A stretch of 64,000 nucleotides of DNA from Sulfitobacter sp. CW3 (GTDB lineage: Bacteria > Pseudomonadota > Alphaproteobacteria > Rhodobacterales > Rhodobacteraceae): positions 1-64,000 of the forward strand of contig NZ_JAHXRL010000003.1 in the NCBI RefSeq assembly GCF_019392245.1, written 5' to 3'. Positions within the stretch are counted from its first letter, which is position 1. Each line of letters begins with the position of its first letter. A program made the translations under genes and the position numbers. The notes below the pieces were generated by a model. It saw only the letters and a program-made list of their open reading frames with translations. It ran no database searches and was not told the DNA's origin. Positions 6,785 to 15,898 of this stretch are shown piece by piece.

Positions 6785-8931
6785 TTGACAAACCTGACCC
6801 GCATGGCGTTGAGGATAACGGTGATGGATGACGCGGACATCGCAATCGCCGCGATCAGGGGTGTCGCATAGCCAAGCAAGGCAACGGGTATCGCAATGGC
6901 GTTATATCCGGCGGCGATGGCAAAGTTCTGTTTCGACAGCCGCGATGTGCTGCGCGCGATACGGATCAGCAGCGGGAAATCATCAAGGTTTTCGCGCAAT
7001 AACACGACATCTGCCGCGTTCCGCGATGCGTCCAACGCCGAGGACGGTGCAACAGACGCATGCGCCGCAGCCAATGACGCAGTGTCGTTCAGCCCGTCAC
7101 CCACCATCAGCACATGGTGCCCTTCGTTCTGCAATTTCGTCAGATAGGTGTGTTTCTCTGTTGCGCTTATTTCGGCGTGAATGTCCTGAACGCCCAGCCG
7201 CTGCGCCAAGGCGCGTACCGTCCCCTGCCTGTCACCGCTAAGGATCTGCGGCGGGACGCCCAAATCCCGAAGACCTTGAAGCGCGACATCAACCCCTTGG
7301 CGTGGCGTTTCGTGCAAGGGAAGCTCCACCGCTGGCTGGCCCCCGATCTTAAGCCCAAGCCCGTCAAACGATGCACCCAGCCAGGTGCCGCGTCCAAGCT
7401 TGACGGTCTCACCTTTGTAAACCGCCTGCATGCCGTTGCCCGGAATTTCCGAGATTTCGACGAGCGTTGCGGAGGGCGCGTCGGGTAGGGCGGTAACAAG
7501 CGCACGCGACACGGGATGGTCAGACGCTTGCGCCAATCCGCGTGCGATTGCGGCCTGTTCGCCCGTCAGGTGATCCAGCCGCGCGCTGCCTCCGGCAAGG
7601 GTCAGCGTTCCGGTTTTGTCAAAAATCGCCACGTCCACTTCGGCCAAACGTTCCAGCGCGGTGCCGGATTTTACCAAAAAACCCAGCCCGTAAAGCCGCC
7701 CGATTGCCGCCGTCGCGACAGCGGGCACAGCCAGACCAAGGGCGCAGGGGCAGGTGATAATCAGTACGGCAACAGCGATGTTCAACGCATGACGTACGTC
7801 ACCGTCAACCAGAACCCACGCGACAAATGACGCAAAGGCCAGCAAGTGAACCGCTGGCGCATAGATACGTGCCGCGCGGTCGGCGAGATTGGTATAACTG
7901 TTGCGGCTGTTCTCGGCCATCTCGACCAAATGCGCGACCCGCCGCAATGTTGTGTCATCGCCGACGGCGGTGGCCGTCATCTCGAACGGGGCACCTAGGT
8001 TAATCTCGCCGGCCTGAACCTGTTGGCCTTTGGCCAATGTAACCGCAGCTGATTCACCGGTCAAAAAGGACCGGTCCGAAAGCGCCTGCGCACTGTCCAA
8101 TCTGCCATCGACAGGCACCCGAACGCCCGAGGGGATCAGCAGGCGGTCGCCGACAATTAGGCTCGATACAGGGGTTTTTACCGCGTTGCCGTCCTCGATC
8201 CGCTGGGCGTGATGCACTTCCAGCGCGGCCAGTTCCTTGGCGGCGGATCTGACTGAACTGCGGGTGTGATGATCCAGATAGCGACCGATCAGCAAAAAGA
8301 ACGTCAGCGAAAGTGCCGCGTCGAAATAGGCATGCGCGCCGCCGTTCAAGACTTCGAACAGGGACATGCCCGTGGCCAGCAGGATTGCCAGTGAAATCGG
8401 CACGTCCATGTTCAACCCGCGCACCCGCAGGGCAGACCACGCGCTGGCGAAAAACGGTTGCCCGCAATACAGCACCGCAGGCAAGGAGATCGCCGCAGAG
8501 ATCAAGTGAAACAGTTCGCGGGTGGTATCGGTCGCGCCAGACCATATGGCGACCGAAAACAGCATGACATTCATCATCGCAAAGCCAGCCACCGCCAGCC
8601 GCACCAGCAGGTTGCGCCCGACTGTGTCTTGGCGCGTTTCCAGCAGCCCGACATCCAGCGGGTATGCGTCATATCCGATAGACTTTAGCGCGGCGACAAT
8701 GATGTCGGTGTCGATAGCATCGCCATAAACCGACAGCTGTTTAAGCGACAGATTAACCCGCGCACTATCGACGCCGGGCATGGCATTCAGCTTGCGTTCA
8801 ACCTTGCCGATGCAGGCGGCGCAATGGATGGTGGGTAGGGACAAGACAACAGCAGGGGCCGCATGGTTTTCGGCGTGTTTCAACGCCAAAGGGGCCGCAA
8901 CGCAGCCCGGACATGCGGCAACCATTGTCAT
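6781..8931 (-). CDS. ccoI: Copper-exporting P1B-type ATPase CcoI (FixI)
   Basis: Inner-membrane P-type ATPase of 716 residues that supplies copper for the CuB site of cbb3 oxidase. An N-terminal heavy-metal domain carries HCAACIGK (residues ~36-43), preceded by a short extra cysteine motif CPGC. The membrane metal site is CPC in ITCPCALGLAVP, the phosphorylated aspartate is D438 in DKTGTLT, and the hinge is GDGLNDTASL. Its ATG overlaps the ccoH stop and its own stop overlaps ccoS, so the four ccoGHIS genes are translated as a unit. Low-oxygen expression is expected from the FnrL site before ccoG. Confidence 0.95.
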   Translation of the reverse strand: MTMVAACPGCVAAPLALKHAENHAAPAVVLSLPTIHCAACIGKVERKLNAMPGVDSARVNLSLKQLSVYGDAIDTDIIVAALKSIGYDAYPLDVGLLETRQDTVGRNLLVRLAVAGFAMMNVMLFSVAIWSGATDTTRELFHLISAAISLPAVLYCGQPFFASAWSALRVRGLNMDVPISLAILLATGMSLFEVLNGGAHAYFDAALSLTFFLLIGRYLDHHTRSSVRSAAKELAALEVHHAQRIEDGNAVKTPVSSLIVGDRLLIPSGVRVPVDGRLDSAQALSDRSFLTGESAAVTLAKGQQVQAGEINLGAPFEMTATAVGDDTTLRRVAHLVEMAENSRNSYTNLADRAARIYAPAVHLLAFASFVAWVLVDGDVRHALNIAVAVLIITCPCALGLAVPAVATAAIGRLYGLGFLVKSGTALERLAEVDVAIFDKTGTLTLAGGSARLDHLTGEQAAIARGLAQASDHPVSRALVTALPDAPSATLVEISEIPGNGMQAVYKGETVKLGRGTWLGASFDGLGLKIGGQPAVELPLHETPRQGVDVALQGLRDLGVPPQILSGDRQGTVRALAQRLGVQDIHAEISATEKHTYLTKLQNEGHHVLMVGDGLNDTASLAAAHASVAPSSALDASRNAADVVLLRENLDDFPLLIRIARSTSRLSKQNFAIAAGYNAIAIPVALLGYATPLIAAIAMSASSITVILNAMRVRFVK

Positions 8932-9380
8932 TTCTGCACCTTAACAATCACGCGCTGTTGAAACAAAGCCCCGTCGATCGACCGCATTTTTAGACGCAGG
9001 TTCCAATTGCCTGCACCGGCATGAACATCCGCCACATAGGATTGACCGTCGAACTTGAAATCGGGGGTTTGATCGGCGGCAACGCTGGTGGCACGGCCGA
9101 AAATGGCCTCTTCGATGACGGGGGAAACCGGTGCGTCGCCCTTCAGGATCGTCAGAACCAGATGATCGCCCTGCAACGTCGCGGCGACATTCCAATTCAG
9201 GGCCTCTTGCGCGGCACGGTCATTGTCAAAGCTTTGCGAGGCGACATAGGAATTCTTGACCTCAAGGCCGGGAAAGGTGCGCACAGCGTTAAATGCCAGC
9301 GTCAGATTGACGGCGATGATAACACCAAAAGCCATCGCAAAGCCCGTGAAGACATGCCACCCCTTAAGCTCGTGTTGCAT
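8928..9380 (-). CDS. ccoH: cbb3 oxidase assembly protein CcoH (FixH)
   Basis: A 150-residue membrane protein with one N-terminal helix (GFAMAFGVIIAVNLTLAFNA) and a periplasmic FixH domain ending in FQQRVIVKVQK. CcoH interacts with the assembling cbb3 complex and is required for its stability. The start codon abuts the ccoG stop with no gap and the stop overlaps the ccoI start, so the gene is coupled on both sides. Assignment rests on position between ccoG and ccoI plus the FixH-like hydrophobic N terminus. Confidence 0.9.
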   Translation of the reverse strand: MQHELKGWHVFTGFAMAFGVIIAVNLTLAFNAVRTFPGLEVKNSYVASQSFDNDRAAQEALNWNVAATLQGDHLVLTILKGDAPVSPVIEEAIFGRATSVAADQTPDFKFDGQSYVADVHAGAGNWNLRLKMRSIDGALFQQRVIVKVQK

Positions 9381-10922
9381 CTAGTTTCCCTTTCCATTGA
9401 ACGTTGTCGCCTTTGAGGCGCGGGTTTGTGCGGTGGTGTCTTCGACCCAAATGCGCAGGTCTGTTGCTGCGTTCATGGCCGCCTGATCTTGCGGACGGGA
9501 CGTGACATAGACGCGCTGAAGCACCGTTGTATCTGCGGGAATGTTCAGGGACAGATCATCGGTCCCTTCCAGTTCGATGCGCAGGATTTCATCACTGCTC
9601 AGCCGCAGGCGGAATTCACGGTCTTCGCCTGACTTGTTACGCAGACGCACGTCATAGATGTTGCGGATCGTACCGTCGGACAGGGTCACATAGGTCGGGT
9701 TGCGTACCGGGCTGACCGTCAGTTCGATGTCGGATCTCACGAACAACGCATAGACAAGCCCCAGACCGATCAGCAGCCAAACGACCGTGTAAAGAATAGT
9801 GCGCGGCCGCAGGATGTGTTTCCACAACGGTTTGACGGGTTCGCCCGCACGTTCGGCGGTTTCATCTGACAGGGCCAGATAATCAATCAACCCGCGCGGT
9901 TTGCCGATCTTGTCCATCACGTCATCGCAGGCATCAATGCACAGCGCACAGGTAATACACTCCATCTGCTGGCCATTGCGGATGTCGATGCCCATGGGGC
10001 ACACGTTCACGCAGGCCATGCAATCGATGCAATCGCCTGTTTCGGCAATAGGTGGCAGAACGGGGGCGGCAGATTTGGCGTCTTGGCGGTACGGCGTGCC
10101 GGGATAGCGTGCCTCGCCGGGGCCAGTGGCTTGTGCGGCGGCCTCGGCTTGCAGAGCCTGAGCTTTGCGGCGGCTGTTGCTTTTGCCGCGTGGTTCGCCG
10201 CGCCAGTCACGATAGGCGACAGTGATTGTATCGGGGTCCATCATTGCCGCTTGGATACGGGGCCACGGGCACATGTAAATGCAGACCTGTTCGCGCAGGA
10301 ACCCGCCAAAGACAAAGGTCGTCGCAGTGAGAATGGCGATGGTGATATAGGCCGCCGGATGCGCAGTCAGATTGACCAGATCACGGGCCAATGTCGGCGC
10401 GTCGGTGAAATAGAACACCCAAGCACCACCCGTCGCCACAGCAATGGCCAGCCATACTGCCCATTTGGTCAGACGGAGCCGCCATTTACGCAGGTTCCAA
10501 CCGGCTTTGTGCAGCCGGACGCGGGCGTTCCGGTCGCCTTCGATCCAGCGTTCAACAAGGATAAACAGATCGGTCCAGACGGTTTGGGGGCAGGTATATC
10601 CGCACCAGACCCGGCCCAGTGCCGACGTGAACAAAAACAGCCCCAAGCCCGCCATGATCAGCAAACCGGCCACGAAATAGAATTCATGCGGCCAAATTTC
10701 GATCCAGAAGAAATAGAACCGCCGGCTGGCCAGATCGACCAAGACCGCTTGGTCCGGCAGGCTGGGCCCACGATCCCAGCGGATCCATGGGGTGATATAG
10801 TAAATGCCAAGCGTGACGATCAGAATCGCCCATTTGAAACGGCGGAAAAAACCCGTGACCTTGCGCGGGAAAATCGGTTCGCGCGGTGCATATAGGGACG
10901 GAGGAGATGGTTGATCGGTCAT
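9381..10922 (-). CDS. ccoG: cbb3 oxidase accessory ferredoxin CcoG (RdxA/FixG)
   Basis: Inner-membrane polyferredoxin of 513 residues. About five membrane helices occupy the first half. Two [4Fe-4S] motifs follow, CIDCMACVNVCPMGID and CITCALCIDACDD, and a C-terminal Ig-like periplasmic domain ends the protein. An extra CPQT / CPWPR pair in the membrane part is typical of this family. CcoG is thought to reduce copper for delivery by CcoI. It heads ccoGHIS, and a perfect FnrL box lies about 52 bases before its ATG, placing the expected start of transcription some 17 bases upstream of translation. Confidence 0.95.
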   Translation of the reverse strand: MTDQPSPPSLYAPREPIFPRKVTGFFRRFKWAILIVTLGIYYITPWIRWDRGPSLPDQAVLVDLASRRFYFFWIEIWPHEFYFVAGLLIMAGLGLFLFTSALGRVWCGYTCPQTVWTDLFILVERWIEGDRNARVRLHKAGWNLRKWRLRLTKWAVWLAIAVATGGAWVFYFTDAPTLARDLVNLTAHPAAYITIAILTATTFVFGGFLREQVCIYMCPWPRIQAAMMDPDTITVAYRDWRGEPRGKSNSRRKAQALQAEAAAQATGPGEARYPGTPYRQDAKSAAPVLPPIAETGDCIDCMACVNVCPMGIDIRNGQQMECITCALCIDACDDVMDKIGKPRGLIDYLALSDETAERAGEPVKPLWKHILRPRTILYTVVWLLIGLGLVYALFVRSDIELTVSPVRNPTYVTLSDGTIRNIYDVRLRNKSGEDREFRLRLSSDEILRIELEGTDDLSLNIPADTTVLQRVYVTSRPQDQAAMNAATDLRIWVEDTTAQTRASKATTFNGKGN

Positions 10923-10973
10923 ATGTTTCTTCCTGTTCGCCCCTTTACCTAACCGGGTTCAGGGCTGCACACT

Positions 10974-10987
10974 TTGATCTTGATCAA
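10974..10987 (-). promoter_or_regulatory. FnrL box of the ccoGHIS promoter
   Basis: TTGAT-CTTG-ATCAA matches the FNR/FnrL consensus TTGAT-N4-ATCAA exactly. Its centre is about 58 bases before the ccoG ATG, so a class II activator position (-41.5) would give a leader of about 17 bases. The A/T edge of the box merges with the U-tract of the ccoNOQP terminator. Confidence 0.88.
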
Positions 10988-11039
10988 AAAAACATCCCCG
11001 AAGCGGCCATTTTCGGGAGCTGGCACGCTTTCGGGGATG
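10986..11039 (-). terminator. Rho-independent terminator of ccoNOQP
   Basis: On the minus strand CATCCCCGAA...TTCGGGGATG forms a ten-base perfect stem, with further pairing of GCG/CGC inside, followed at once by seven T residues. It begins 34 bases after the ccoP stop. The last two T residues are also the first two bases of the FnrL half-site for ccoG, so end of one operon and control of the next share bases. Confidence 0.85.
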
Positions 11040-11073
11040 GAACCAGTTGGGGACACAACTGGTTGCTACCGCG

Positions 11074-11937
11074 CTACTCTCCGCCTCCCAAAGAGTGCAC
11101 GTATGCTGAAACGGCGCGAACATCGGCCTCGGTCAGGCGCGGACCCCATGCAGGCATCACGCCAAAGCGGGCGTTTTTCACCGTATCTGTCAGGGTCTTG
11201 CGGTCACCGCCATAAAGCCAGATCGCATCTGCCAGATTGGGGGCACCTTGCGCCCGATCACCCAGCCCGGTTTCACCGTGACACGCCGAACAATTATCGG
11301 CGAAAACGGTGGCACCTGTCTCTGCCAGCTTGGCGTCAAATTCGGCGTTTGACAGCGACACCACATGTTCGACCACGGCGGTGATCTCGTCTTTTTCCAG
11401 CATCTCGCCAAAGGCGGGCATCTGGGAATAACGCGCATCATCGTCCTGTTCGTTGCGGATACCGTGGCGCACTGTGTATTCGATCTCGGCCATATCACCG
11501 CCCCAAAGCCAGTCGTCATCCAGCAGGTTGGGATAGCCTTTGGCACCTGCCGCGCCCGATCCGTGACATTGCGAACAATTGGCGCGGAACACCGCACCGC
11601 CGCGTGCAACAGCATAGCGGTTCAGGTCCGCACTGGCTGGCAATACATCCATATCGGTGGCCAAAAGCGCGGTCACCAGATCGGCGTTTTTACCCTCGTG
11701 GGCCGTGATATCAGCCGCGACATTTGCGCGGGTGGACCAACCCAACAGGCCCTTGGTAGCACCAGAAACCATCGGCCATGCGGGATAGGCAATCGAATAG
11801 AGAATGGCCCAAATGATGCACAGATACAGCGTCCATAGCCACCAACGCGGCAGCGGTGTGTTCAACTCTTCGATGCCGTCCCAGCTGTGGCCTGTGGTGT
11901 CGGTGCCGGTGACTTCGTCTGTTTTGCCCTTAGACAT
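11074..11937 (-). CDS. ccoP: cbb3 oxidase dihaem cytochrome c subunit CcoP
   Basis: Membrane-anchored dihaem cytochrome c of about 287 residues, the electron entry subunit of cbb3 oxidase. One N-terminal membrane helix follows the conserved NTPLPRWWLW motif; two haem-binding motifs, CSQCH and CSACH, lie in the periplasmic part, each with a downstream methionine ligand region. I prefer the ATG at 11937 over 11943 because AAAGGGG then lies six bases upstream and the start overlaps the ccoQ stop (ATGTCTAA). The gene is last in ccoNOQP and is followed by a strong terminator. Confidence 0.95.
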   Translation of the reverse strand: MSKGKTDEVTGTDTTGHSWDGIEELNTPLPRWWLWTLYLCIIWAILYSIAYPAWPMVSGATKGLLGWSTRANVAADITAHEGKNADLVTALLATDMDVLPASADLNRYAVARGGAVFRANCSQCHGSGAAGAKGYPNLLDDDWLWGGDMAEIEYTVRHGIRNEQDDDARYSQMPAFGEMLEKDEITAVVEHVVSLSNAEFDAKLAETGATVFADNCSACHGETGLGDRAQGAPNLADAIWLYGGDRKTLTDTVKNARFGVMPAWGPRLTEADVRAVSAYVHSLGGGE

Positions 11938-12124
11938 GGTCATCCCCTTTATTTTTCATGCTTTTGGGTTTCGTGTCGTCGCCCAAGGGTATCTTGGCCA
12001 CGGCGGCGTAAACCTTGGTGCTGCCGGGCCGGAATGCCCACAGGATGACACCGGCAAAGAACAGGAACATCGCCAGCAAAACCCAGCTATCGGCAAGTTC
12101 GCGAAGGAAGGAATAGGTGTTCAT
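11930..12124 (-). CDS. ccoQ: cbb3 oxidase small subunit CcoQ
   Basis: A 64-residue single-span membrane protein starting MNTYSFLRELADSW, with the helix VLLAMFLFFAGVILWAF followed by the RPGS motif usual for CcoQ/FixQ. CcoQ stabilises the interaction of CcoP with the CcoNO core. It sits between ccoO and ccoP, 11 bases after ccoO, and its stop overlaps the ccoP start, as in other Rhodobacteraceae. Assignment is from motif and position. Confidence 0.93.
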   Translation of the reverse strand: MNTYSFLRELADSWVLLAMFLFFAGVILWAFRPGSTKVYAAVAKIPLGDDTKPKSMKNKGDDHV

Positions 12125-12135
12125 TTCAGATCTCC

Positions 12136-12861
12136 TTAGCGGCTGGCATCTGGGGTGAAGGTCGAAAAATCGACCATGGTTCCAAGAACCTGAAGGTACG
12201 CAATCAGCGCGTCCATTTCCGTTAGCTCCGGTTGGCTGTCAAAGTTGGCCACGGCAGCACCGGGATAACGTTCCAGCATGCCATCATAATCGGAATCCGG
12301 GTCGGCCTGGGCGCGGAAATCTGCGCGGGCCTCTTCGATCTGTTCATCCGAATAGGGCACGCCGACAAACCTGTGGGTCTTGAGCAGCGCCTCGATATGG
12401 GTCGGCTCAATCGGCGTATCCTTGAGGAACGCGTATTTCGGCATGATCGATTCCGGCACAACGGATTGCGGATCGCTTAGGTGATCCACGTGCCACGCGT
12501 CGGAATAGCGCCCGCCAACACGGGCCACATCGGGCCCCGTCCGTTTGGACCCCCATTGAAACGGGTGGTCATACATCGATTCAGCCGCCAGCGAATAGTG
12601 GCCATAGCGTTCCACCTCGTCGCGCATGGGGCGGATCATCTGGCTGTGGCAGACATAGCAGCCTTCGCGCACATAGATATCGCGCCCCGTCAGTTCGAGC
12701 GGCGAATACGGCCGCACGCCTTCGACTTCTTCGATGGTGTTTTCCAGCCAGAACAGGGGGGCAATTTCCACGATGCCCCCCACCGTGACCACCAGCAGGG
12801 ATGCAACCAGCAGCAGGGTGGGGCTTTTCTCAAGGATGGCGTGTTTATCGATAAAGGCCAT
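12136..12861 (-). CDS. ccoO: cbb3 oxidase monohaem cytochrome c subunit CcoO
   Basis: A 241-residue membrane-anchored cytochrome c. One helix near the N terminus ([20 protein letters not shown]) is followed by the single haem motif CYVCH in [16 protein letters not shown], the hallmark of CcoO. The distal ligand methionine region (SIMPKY) is present. Electrons pass from CcoP through this subunit to CcoN. AAGGAGC overlaps the ccoN stop and precedes the ATG at good distance, so it is translated from the ccoNOQP message. Confidence 0.95.
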   Translation of the reverse strand: MAFIDKHAILEKSPTLLLVASLLVVTVGGIVEIAPLFWLENTIEEVEGVRPYSPLELTGRDIYVREGCYVCHSQMIRPMRDEVERYGHYSLAAESMYDHPFQWGSKRTGPDVARVGGRYSDAWHVDHLSDPQSVVPESIMPKYAFLKDTPIEPTHIEALLKTHRFVGVPYSDEQIEEARADFRAQADPDSDYDGMLERYPGAAVANFDSQPELTEMDALIAYLQVLGTMVDFSTFTPDASR

Positions 12862-12873
12862 TGTTTCAGCTCC

Positions 12874-14490
12874 TTATTCTGCAGGTGTTGCGTTTGAGGG
12901 CGGGGGCGTGGTTGGCAGTGCTGTGGTGACCGGTTTCGCACCGCGAATGGTCATCCACATGTTCCACACCATGATCAGCCCGCCACCAAGGTAGAGAACC
13001 CCACCCAAACCGCGCACCACATACATCGGGAACTTCGCAGCAACGGTGTCGGCAAAGGAGTTGACCAAGAAACCCTGATCATCGACTTCGCGCCACATCA
13101 GACCTTCCATGATGCCGGTGACCCACATCGACGAGGCGTACAAAACGATACCGATCGTGGCCAACCAGAAGTGCCAGTTGATCGCCGACATCGAATACAT
13201 CTTGTCACGGCCCCACAGTTTTGGCGTCAGGAAGTACAGCGCACCAAAGGTGATCATGCCGTTCCAGCCAAGCGCACCGGAATGCACGTGCCCGATGGTC
13301 CAGTCGGTGTAATGCGACAGAGAGTTGACCGCGCGGATCGACATCATCGGACCCTCGAAGGTGGACATGCCGTAGAACCCAAGCGAGATAACGAACATCC
13401 GCAAGATCGGGTCGGTGCGCAGTTTGTCCCATGCCCCTTGCAGGGTCATCAGGCCGTTGATCATGCCACCCCAGCTGGGCATCCACAGCACGATTGAAAA
13501 CACCATGCCAAGGGTCGCAGCCCAATCGGGCAGGGCGGTATAGTGCAGGTGGTGTGGACCGGCCCAGATGTACAAGAAGATCAGGGACCAGAAGTGGATG
13601 ATCGACAGCTTGTAGGAATAGACCGGGCGGTTCGCTTGTTTAGGGACGAAATAATACATCATCCCCAAGAAACCGGCGGTCAGGAAAAAGCCCACGGCGT
13701 TATGGCCGTACCACCACTGCGTCATGGCGTCTTGAACACCTGAAAACACCTGAACGGATTTTGAACCCCAGAAACTGACCGGGATCGACAGGTTGTTGAC
13801 GATATGCAGCATCGCCACGGTGATGATAAAGCTAAGGTAGAACCAGTTGGCCACATAGATGTGACGTTCGCGGCGCTTGAAGATCGTGCCAAGGAACACC
13901 ACCAGATAGGCCACCCAGATGATGGTCAGCCAAAGATCGGTATACCACTCAGGTTCGGCGTATTCTTTCGATTGTGTGGCACCCAGCAGATAACCGGTGG
14001 CGGCCAATACGATGAACAGCTGATAGCCCCAGAAAACAAACCATGACAGGTTACCGCCGAACAAACGCACCGAACTGGTGCGCTGGACGACATAGAACGA
14101 CGTACAAATCAGCGCGTTGCCCCCAAAGGCAAAGATCACCGCTGACGTATGCAGCGGGCGCAACCGGCCAAAGTTGGTATAGGGCTGGCCCCAGTCAAAG
14201 TTCAGTTCAGGAAAGGCCAGCTGAAAGGCGATGAAGGTGCCGACTAGAAATCCGGCGATGCCCCAAAAGGCCGTCGCGATCACACCAGCGCGGATCACAC
14301 CGTCAGCATATCCGGTTTCAGGGACAGGGACAGGTTCATCAATGCGTCGCAGGACCCATATGAACATCCCGGCGGCAACCGCCATGATGATGAAAGCATG
14401 AAACTTGTAGGCCAAGTCATGACCCCAGTTCATGCCCATGGCGGCAATCAGGGCAATAATCCCCAAAACGATGAGTTTAAAATAGTTCAT
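12874..14490 (-). CDS. ccoN: cbb3 oxidase catalytic subunit I CcoN
   Basis: The haem-copper catalytic subunit, about 538 residues with 12 or more membrane helices. Conserved histidine segments include [39 protein letters not shown] and the cross-linked tyrosine segment [13 protein letters not shown] start it at the ATG at 14490 ([10 protein letters not shown]), which has AGAAGG at good spacing; the frame stays open further upstream but that part is not protein-like. It leads ccoNOQP. A perfect FnrL box is centred about 91 bases before the ATG. The enzyme reduces oxygen at very low concentrations while pumping protons. Confidence 0.96.
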   Translation of the reverse strand: MNYFKLIVLGIIALIAAMGMNWGHDLAYKFHAFIIMAVAAGMFIWVLRRIDEPVPVPETGYADGVIRAGVIATAFWGIAGFLVGTFIAFQLAFPELNFDWGQPYTNFGRLRPLHTSAVIFAFGGNALICTSFYVVQRTSSVRLFGGNLSWFVFWGYQLFIVLAATGYLLGATQSKEYAEPEWYTDLWLTIIWVAYLVVFLGTIFKRRERHIYVANWFYLSFIITVAMLHIVNNLSIPVSFWGSKSVQVFSGVQDAMTQWWYGHNAVGFFLTAGFLGMMYYFVPKQANRPVYSYKLSIIHFWSLIFLYIWAGPHHLHYTALPDWAATLGMVFSIVLWMPSWGGMINGLMTLQGAWDKLRTDPILRMFVISLGFYGMSTFEGPMMSIRAVNSLSHYTDWTIGHVHSGALGWNGMITFGALYFLTPKLWGRDKMYSMSAINWHFWLATIGIVLYASSMWVTGIMEGLMWREVDDQGFLVNSFADTVAAKFPMYVVRGLGGVLYLGGGLIMVWNMWMTIRGAKPVTTALPTTPPPSNATPAE

Positions 14491-14574
14491 AATGCACCTT
14501 CTTCTTGGCGCAGCCCTGTTTTGGGTACGCACCTTATCGCAATCGTCGGGTAGCGTCTGGGAGGCTTGGCTTCT

Positions 14575-14588
14575 TTGATCTAAATCAA
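14575..14588 (-). promoter_or_regulatory. FnrL box of the ccoNOQP promoter
   Basis: TTGAT-CTAA-ATCAA, an exact FNR-type palindrome in the 116-base gap between the stress-protein gene and ccoN. Class II spacing predicts a transcription start near 14540 and a leader of about 50 bases. Confidence 0.88.
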
Positions 14589-14606
14589 TTTTGCCAAAAC
14601 AGTGGG

Positions 14607-15014
14607 CTACCGGATCACATGAACCGCACATTTTGCGTGGCGTACGACGTAATGCGCGACCGACCCCAGCAAGATGTCCGAGATATTTGGCTGATGAGAC
14701 GCGATAACGATGCAATCTGAATTGTTATCTTCGGCCCATTTCAAAATCTGGGTGCCGGGGCGGCCTTGGGTCGTGGCCGCATGACAATTGGGCAGCGTCT
14801 TGGCCAGTTCGTCCAGTCTGTTATGCAAGGTTTTGCGCGCCTCGAGGATAAAATCGCTCGGGACATACTCGGACACGTAAACCGGGATATCTTCGATCAC
14901 ATGCAGCAGGGTGAAATGCGCCCCTTCATCGGCCAGCGCGCGCGCGGCTTCGAATGCAGTTTCGTTTTTCTCAGGATGGTCCAGAATGACTGGAATCAGA
15001 ATATTGGTGTACAT
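14607..15014 (-). CDS. Universal stress protein, UspA family
   Basis: A 135-residue cytoplasmic protein with the Usp alpha/beta fold: start [20 protein letters not shown] and the ATP-binding-like C-terminal stretch [11 protein letters not shown]...[19 protein letters not shown]. The usual G-x2-G-x9-G-S/T signature is only partly kept (a single GS before VAHYVV), so nucleotide binding is uncertain. It lies between fnrL and ccoN on the same strand and has its own perfect FnrL box, indicating low-oxygen induction. Such stress proteins commonly sit beside cbb3 clusters; the exact role is unknown. Confidence 0.88.
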   Translation of the reverse strand: MYTNILIPVILDHPEKNETAFEAARALADEGAHFTLLHVIEDIPVYVSEYVPSDFILEARKTLHNRLDELAKTLPNCHAATTQGRPGTQILKWAEDNNSDCIVIASHQPNISDILLGSVAHYVVRHAKCAVHVIR

Positions 15015-15068
15015 CAGATGGTCTCCTCTTGGTTGAGAGAAGATAATCAGGTCGGCGCATCAGTCGTT

Positions 15069-15082
15069 TTGATACAGATCAA
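15069..15082 (-). promoter_or_regulatory. FnrL box before the universal stress protein gene
   Basis: TTGAT-ACAG-ATCAA, an exact consensus match centred about 61 bases before the usp ATG. A class II promoter here would give a leader of about 20 bases. It lies downstream of the fnrL stop, so it controls usp and possibly read-through to ccoN. Confidence 0.87.
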
Positions 15083-15114
15083 GTCATGAGGTACGCGCGC
15101 TGGGCAGCACAACC

Positions 15115-15849
15115 TTATACAAGGATACCGCCGTCTGAATCGTCACCCGTCGCCAGTTGCAGAGCCGGTAAATCCGAGACCTCGAAATGCCGACGGTCCG
15201 AGAACCGCAAGATGCTCTGTTTTTTCATCGCGCCCAGCTGGCGGCTGACCGTTTCAAGGGTCAGACCCAGATAATTGGCGACCTGTTCCTGGGTCAGGGG
15301 CAATACCAACGCTTGGTTCGATGTCTCGGTGCCGCCCATATGCTGCCGTTGCACCAGCATATGAATGAAGGTCGCGATTTTTTCGCGGGCGGTTTTGCGC
15401 CCCAGCAACAGCATCCATTCGCGCGCGACGTCCAGTTCATCCAGCGCCATTTCAACCAGCCGCTGTGCGACATGCGGTGTCGATGCGATCAGTGCCTCAA
15501 AGGGTTTGATCTGAAAGCAGCACAGCGTCACATCAGTGACAGCGACCACATCAAAATCAATCTCGGTCCGGCCTGTCCGCCCGATAAAGTCTGACGGCAG
15601 CAGCAGGCCGACCATCTGGGTACGGCCATCCTCCAGCGTTTTACTCAGGGTGGCGACCCCGTAAACCAACGACCCGACATAGGTCAATTTATCGCCGCGC
15701 CACAAAATGGGATCACCGGCCTTGAACGTCTTATAGGTCTTTAGCTGTTCCAGAACGTCCAGCTCGTCACCGCTGCAATGGGCGCAAACTGCGCGATGTC
15801 GGATCGGGCATTCGGTGCATGTGACACGCGCGAGTAGTTCAGTGGTCAT
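15115..15849 (-). CDS. fnrL: Oxygen-sensing regulator FnrL (Crp/Fnr family)
   Basis: A 244-residue Crp/Fnr regulator. The N terminus carries cysteines 11, 14, 22 and 25 (CTECPIRHRAVCAHC) and another pair at 110-111, giving the ligands for an oxygen-labile [4Fe-4S] cluster. The cyclic-nucleotide-like fold is followed by a long dimer helix and a helix-turn-helix, LTQEQVANYLGLTLETVSRQ, whose E..SR residues match TTGAT recognition. It should activate the four boxes found nearby under low oxygen. The ATG has no recognisable Shine-Dalgarno and lies two bases from an FnrL box, which is unusual and suggests autoregulation or a leaderless message. Confidence 0.95.
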   Translation of the reverse strand: MTTELLARVTCTECPIRHRAVCAHCSGDELDVLEQLKTYKTFKAGDPILWRGDKLTYVGSLVYGVATLSKTLEDGRTQMVGLLLPSDFIGRTGRTEIDFDVVAVTDVTLCCFQIKPFEALIASTPHVAQRLVEMALDELDVAREWMLLLGRKTAREKIATFIHMLVQRQHMGGTETSNQALVLPLTQEQVANYLGLTLETVSRQLGAMKKQSILRFSDRRHFEVSDLPALQLATGDDSDGGILV

Positions 15850-15851
15850 AT

Positions 15852-15865
15852 TTGATCTAAATCAA
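15852..15865. promoter_or_regulatory. FnrL box between fnrL and hemN
   Basis: TTGAT-CTAA-ATCAA, an exact FnrL site in the 49-base divergent spacer. It lies two bases before the fnrL ATG and about 40 bases (centre to A) before the hemN ATG. The hemN side fits class II activation with a start of transcription at or next to the ATG; on the fnrL side it would instead block transcription. Confidence 0.87.
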
Positions 15866-15898
15866 GGAAAATTGGCTGTGCAGTTGCAAAGTACCGGC

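Noticed and set aside
11938..11943. Upstream ATG for ccoP
   Set aside because: The ATG at 11943 would touch the GGGG of the ribosome binding site; the ATG at 11937 has normal spacing and overlaps the ccoQ stop.
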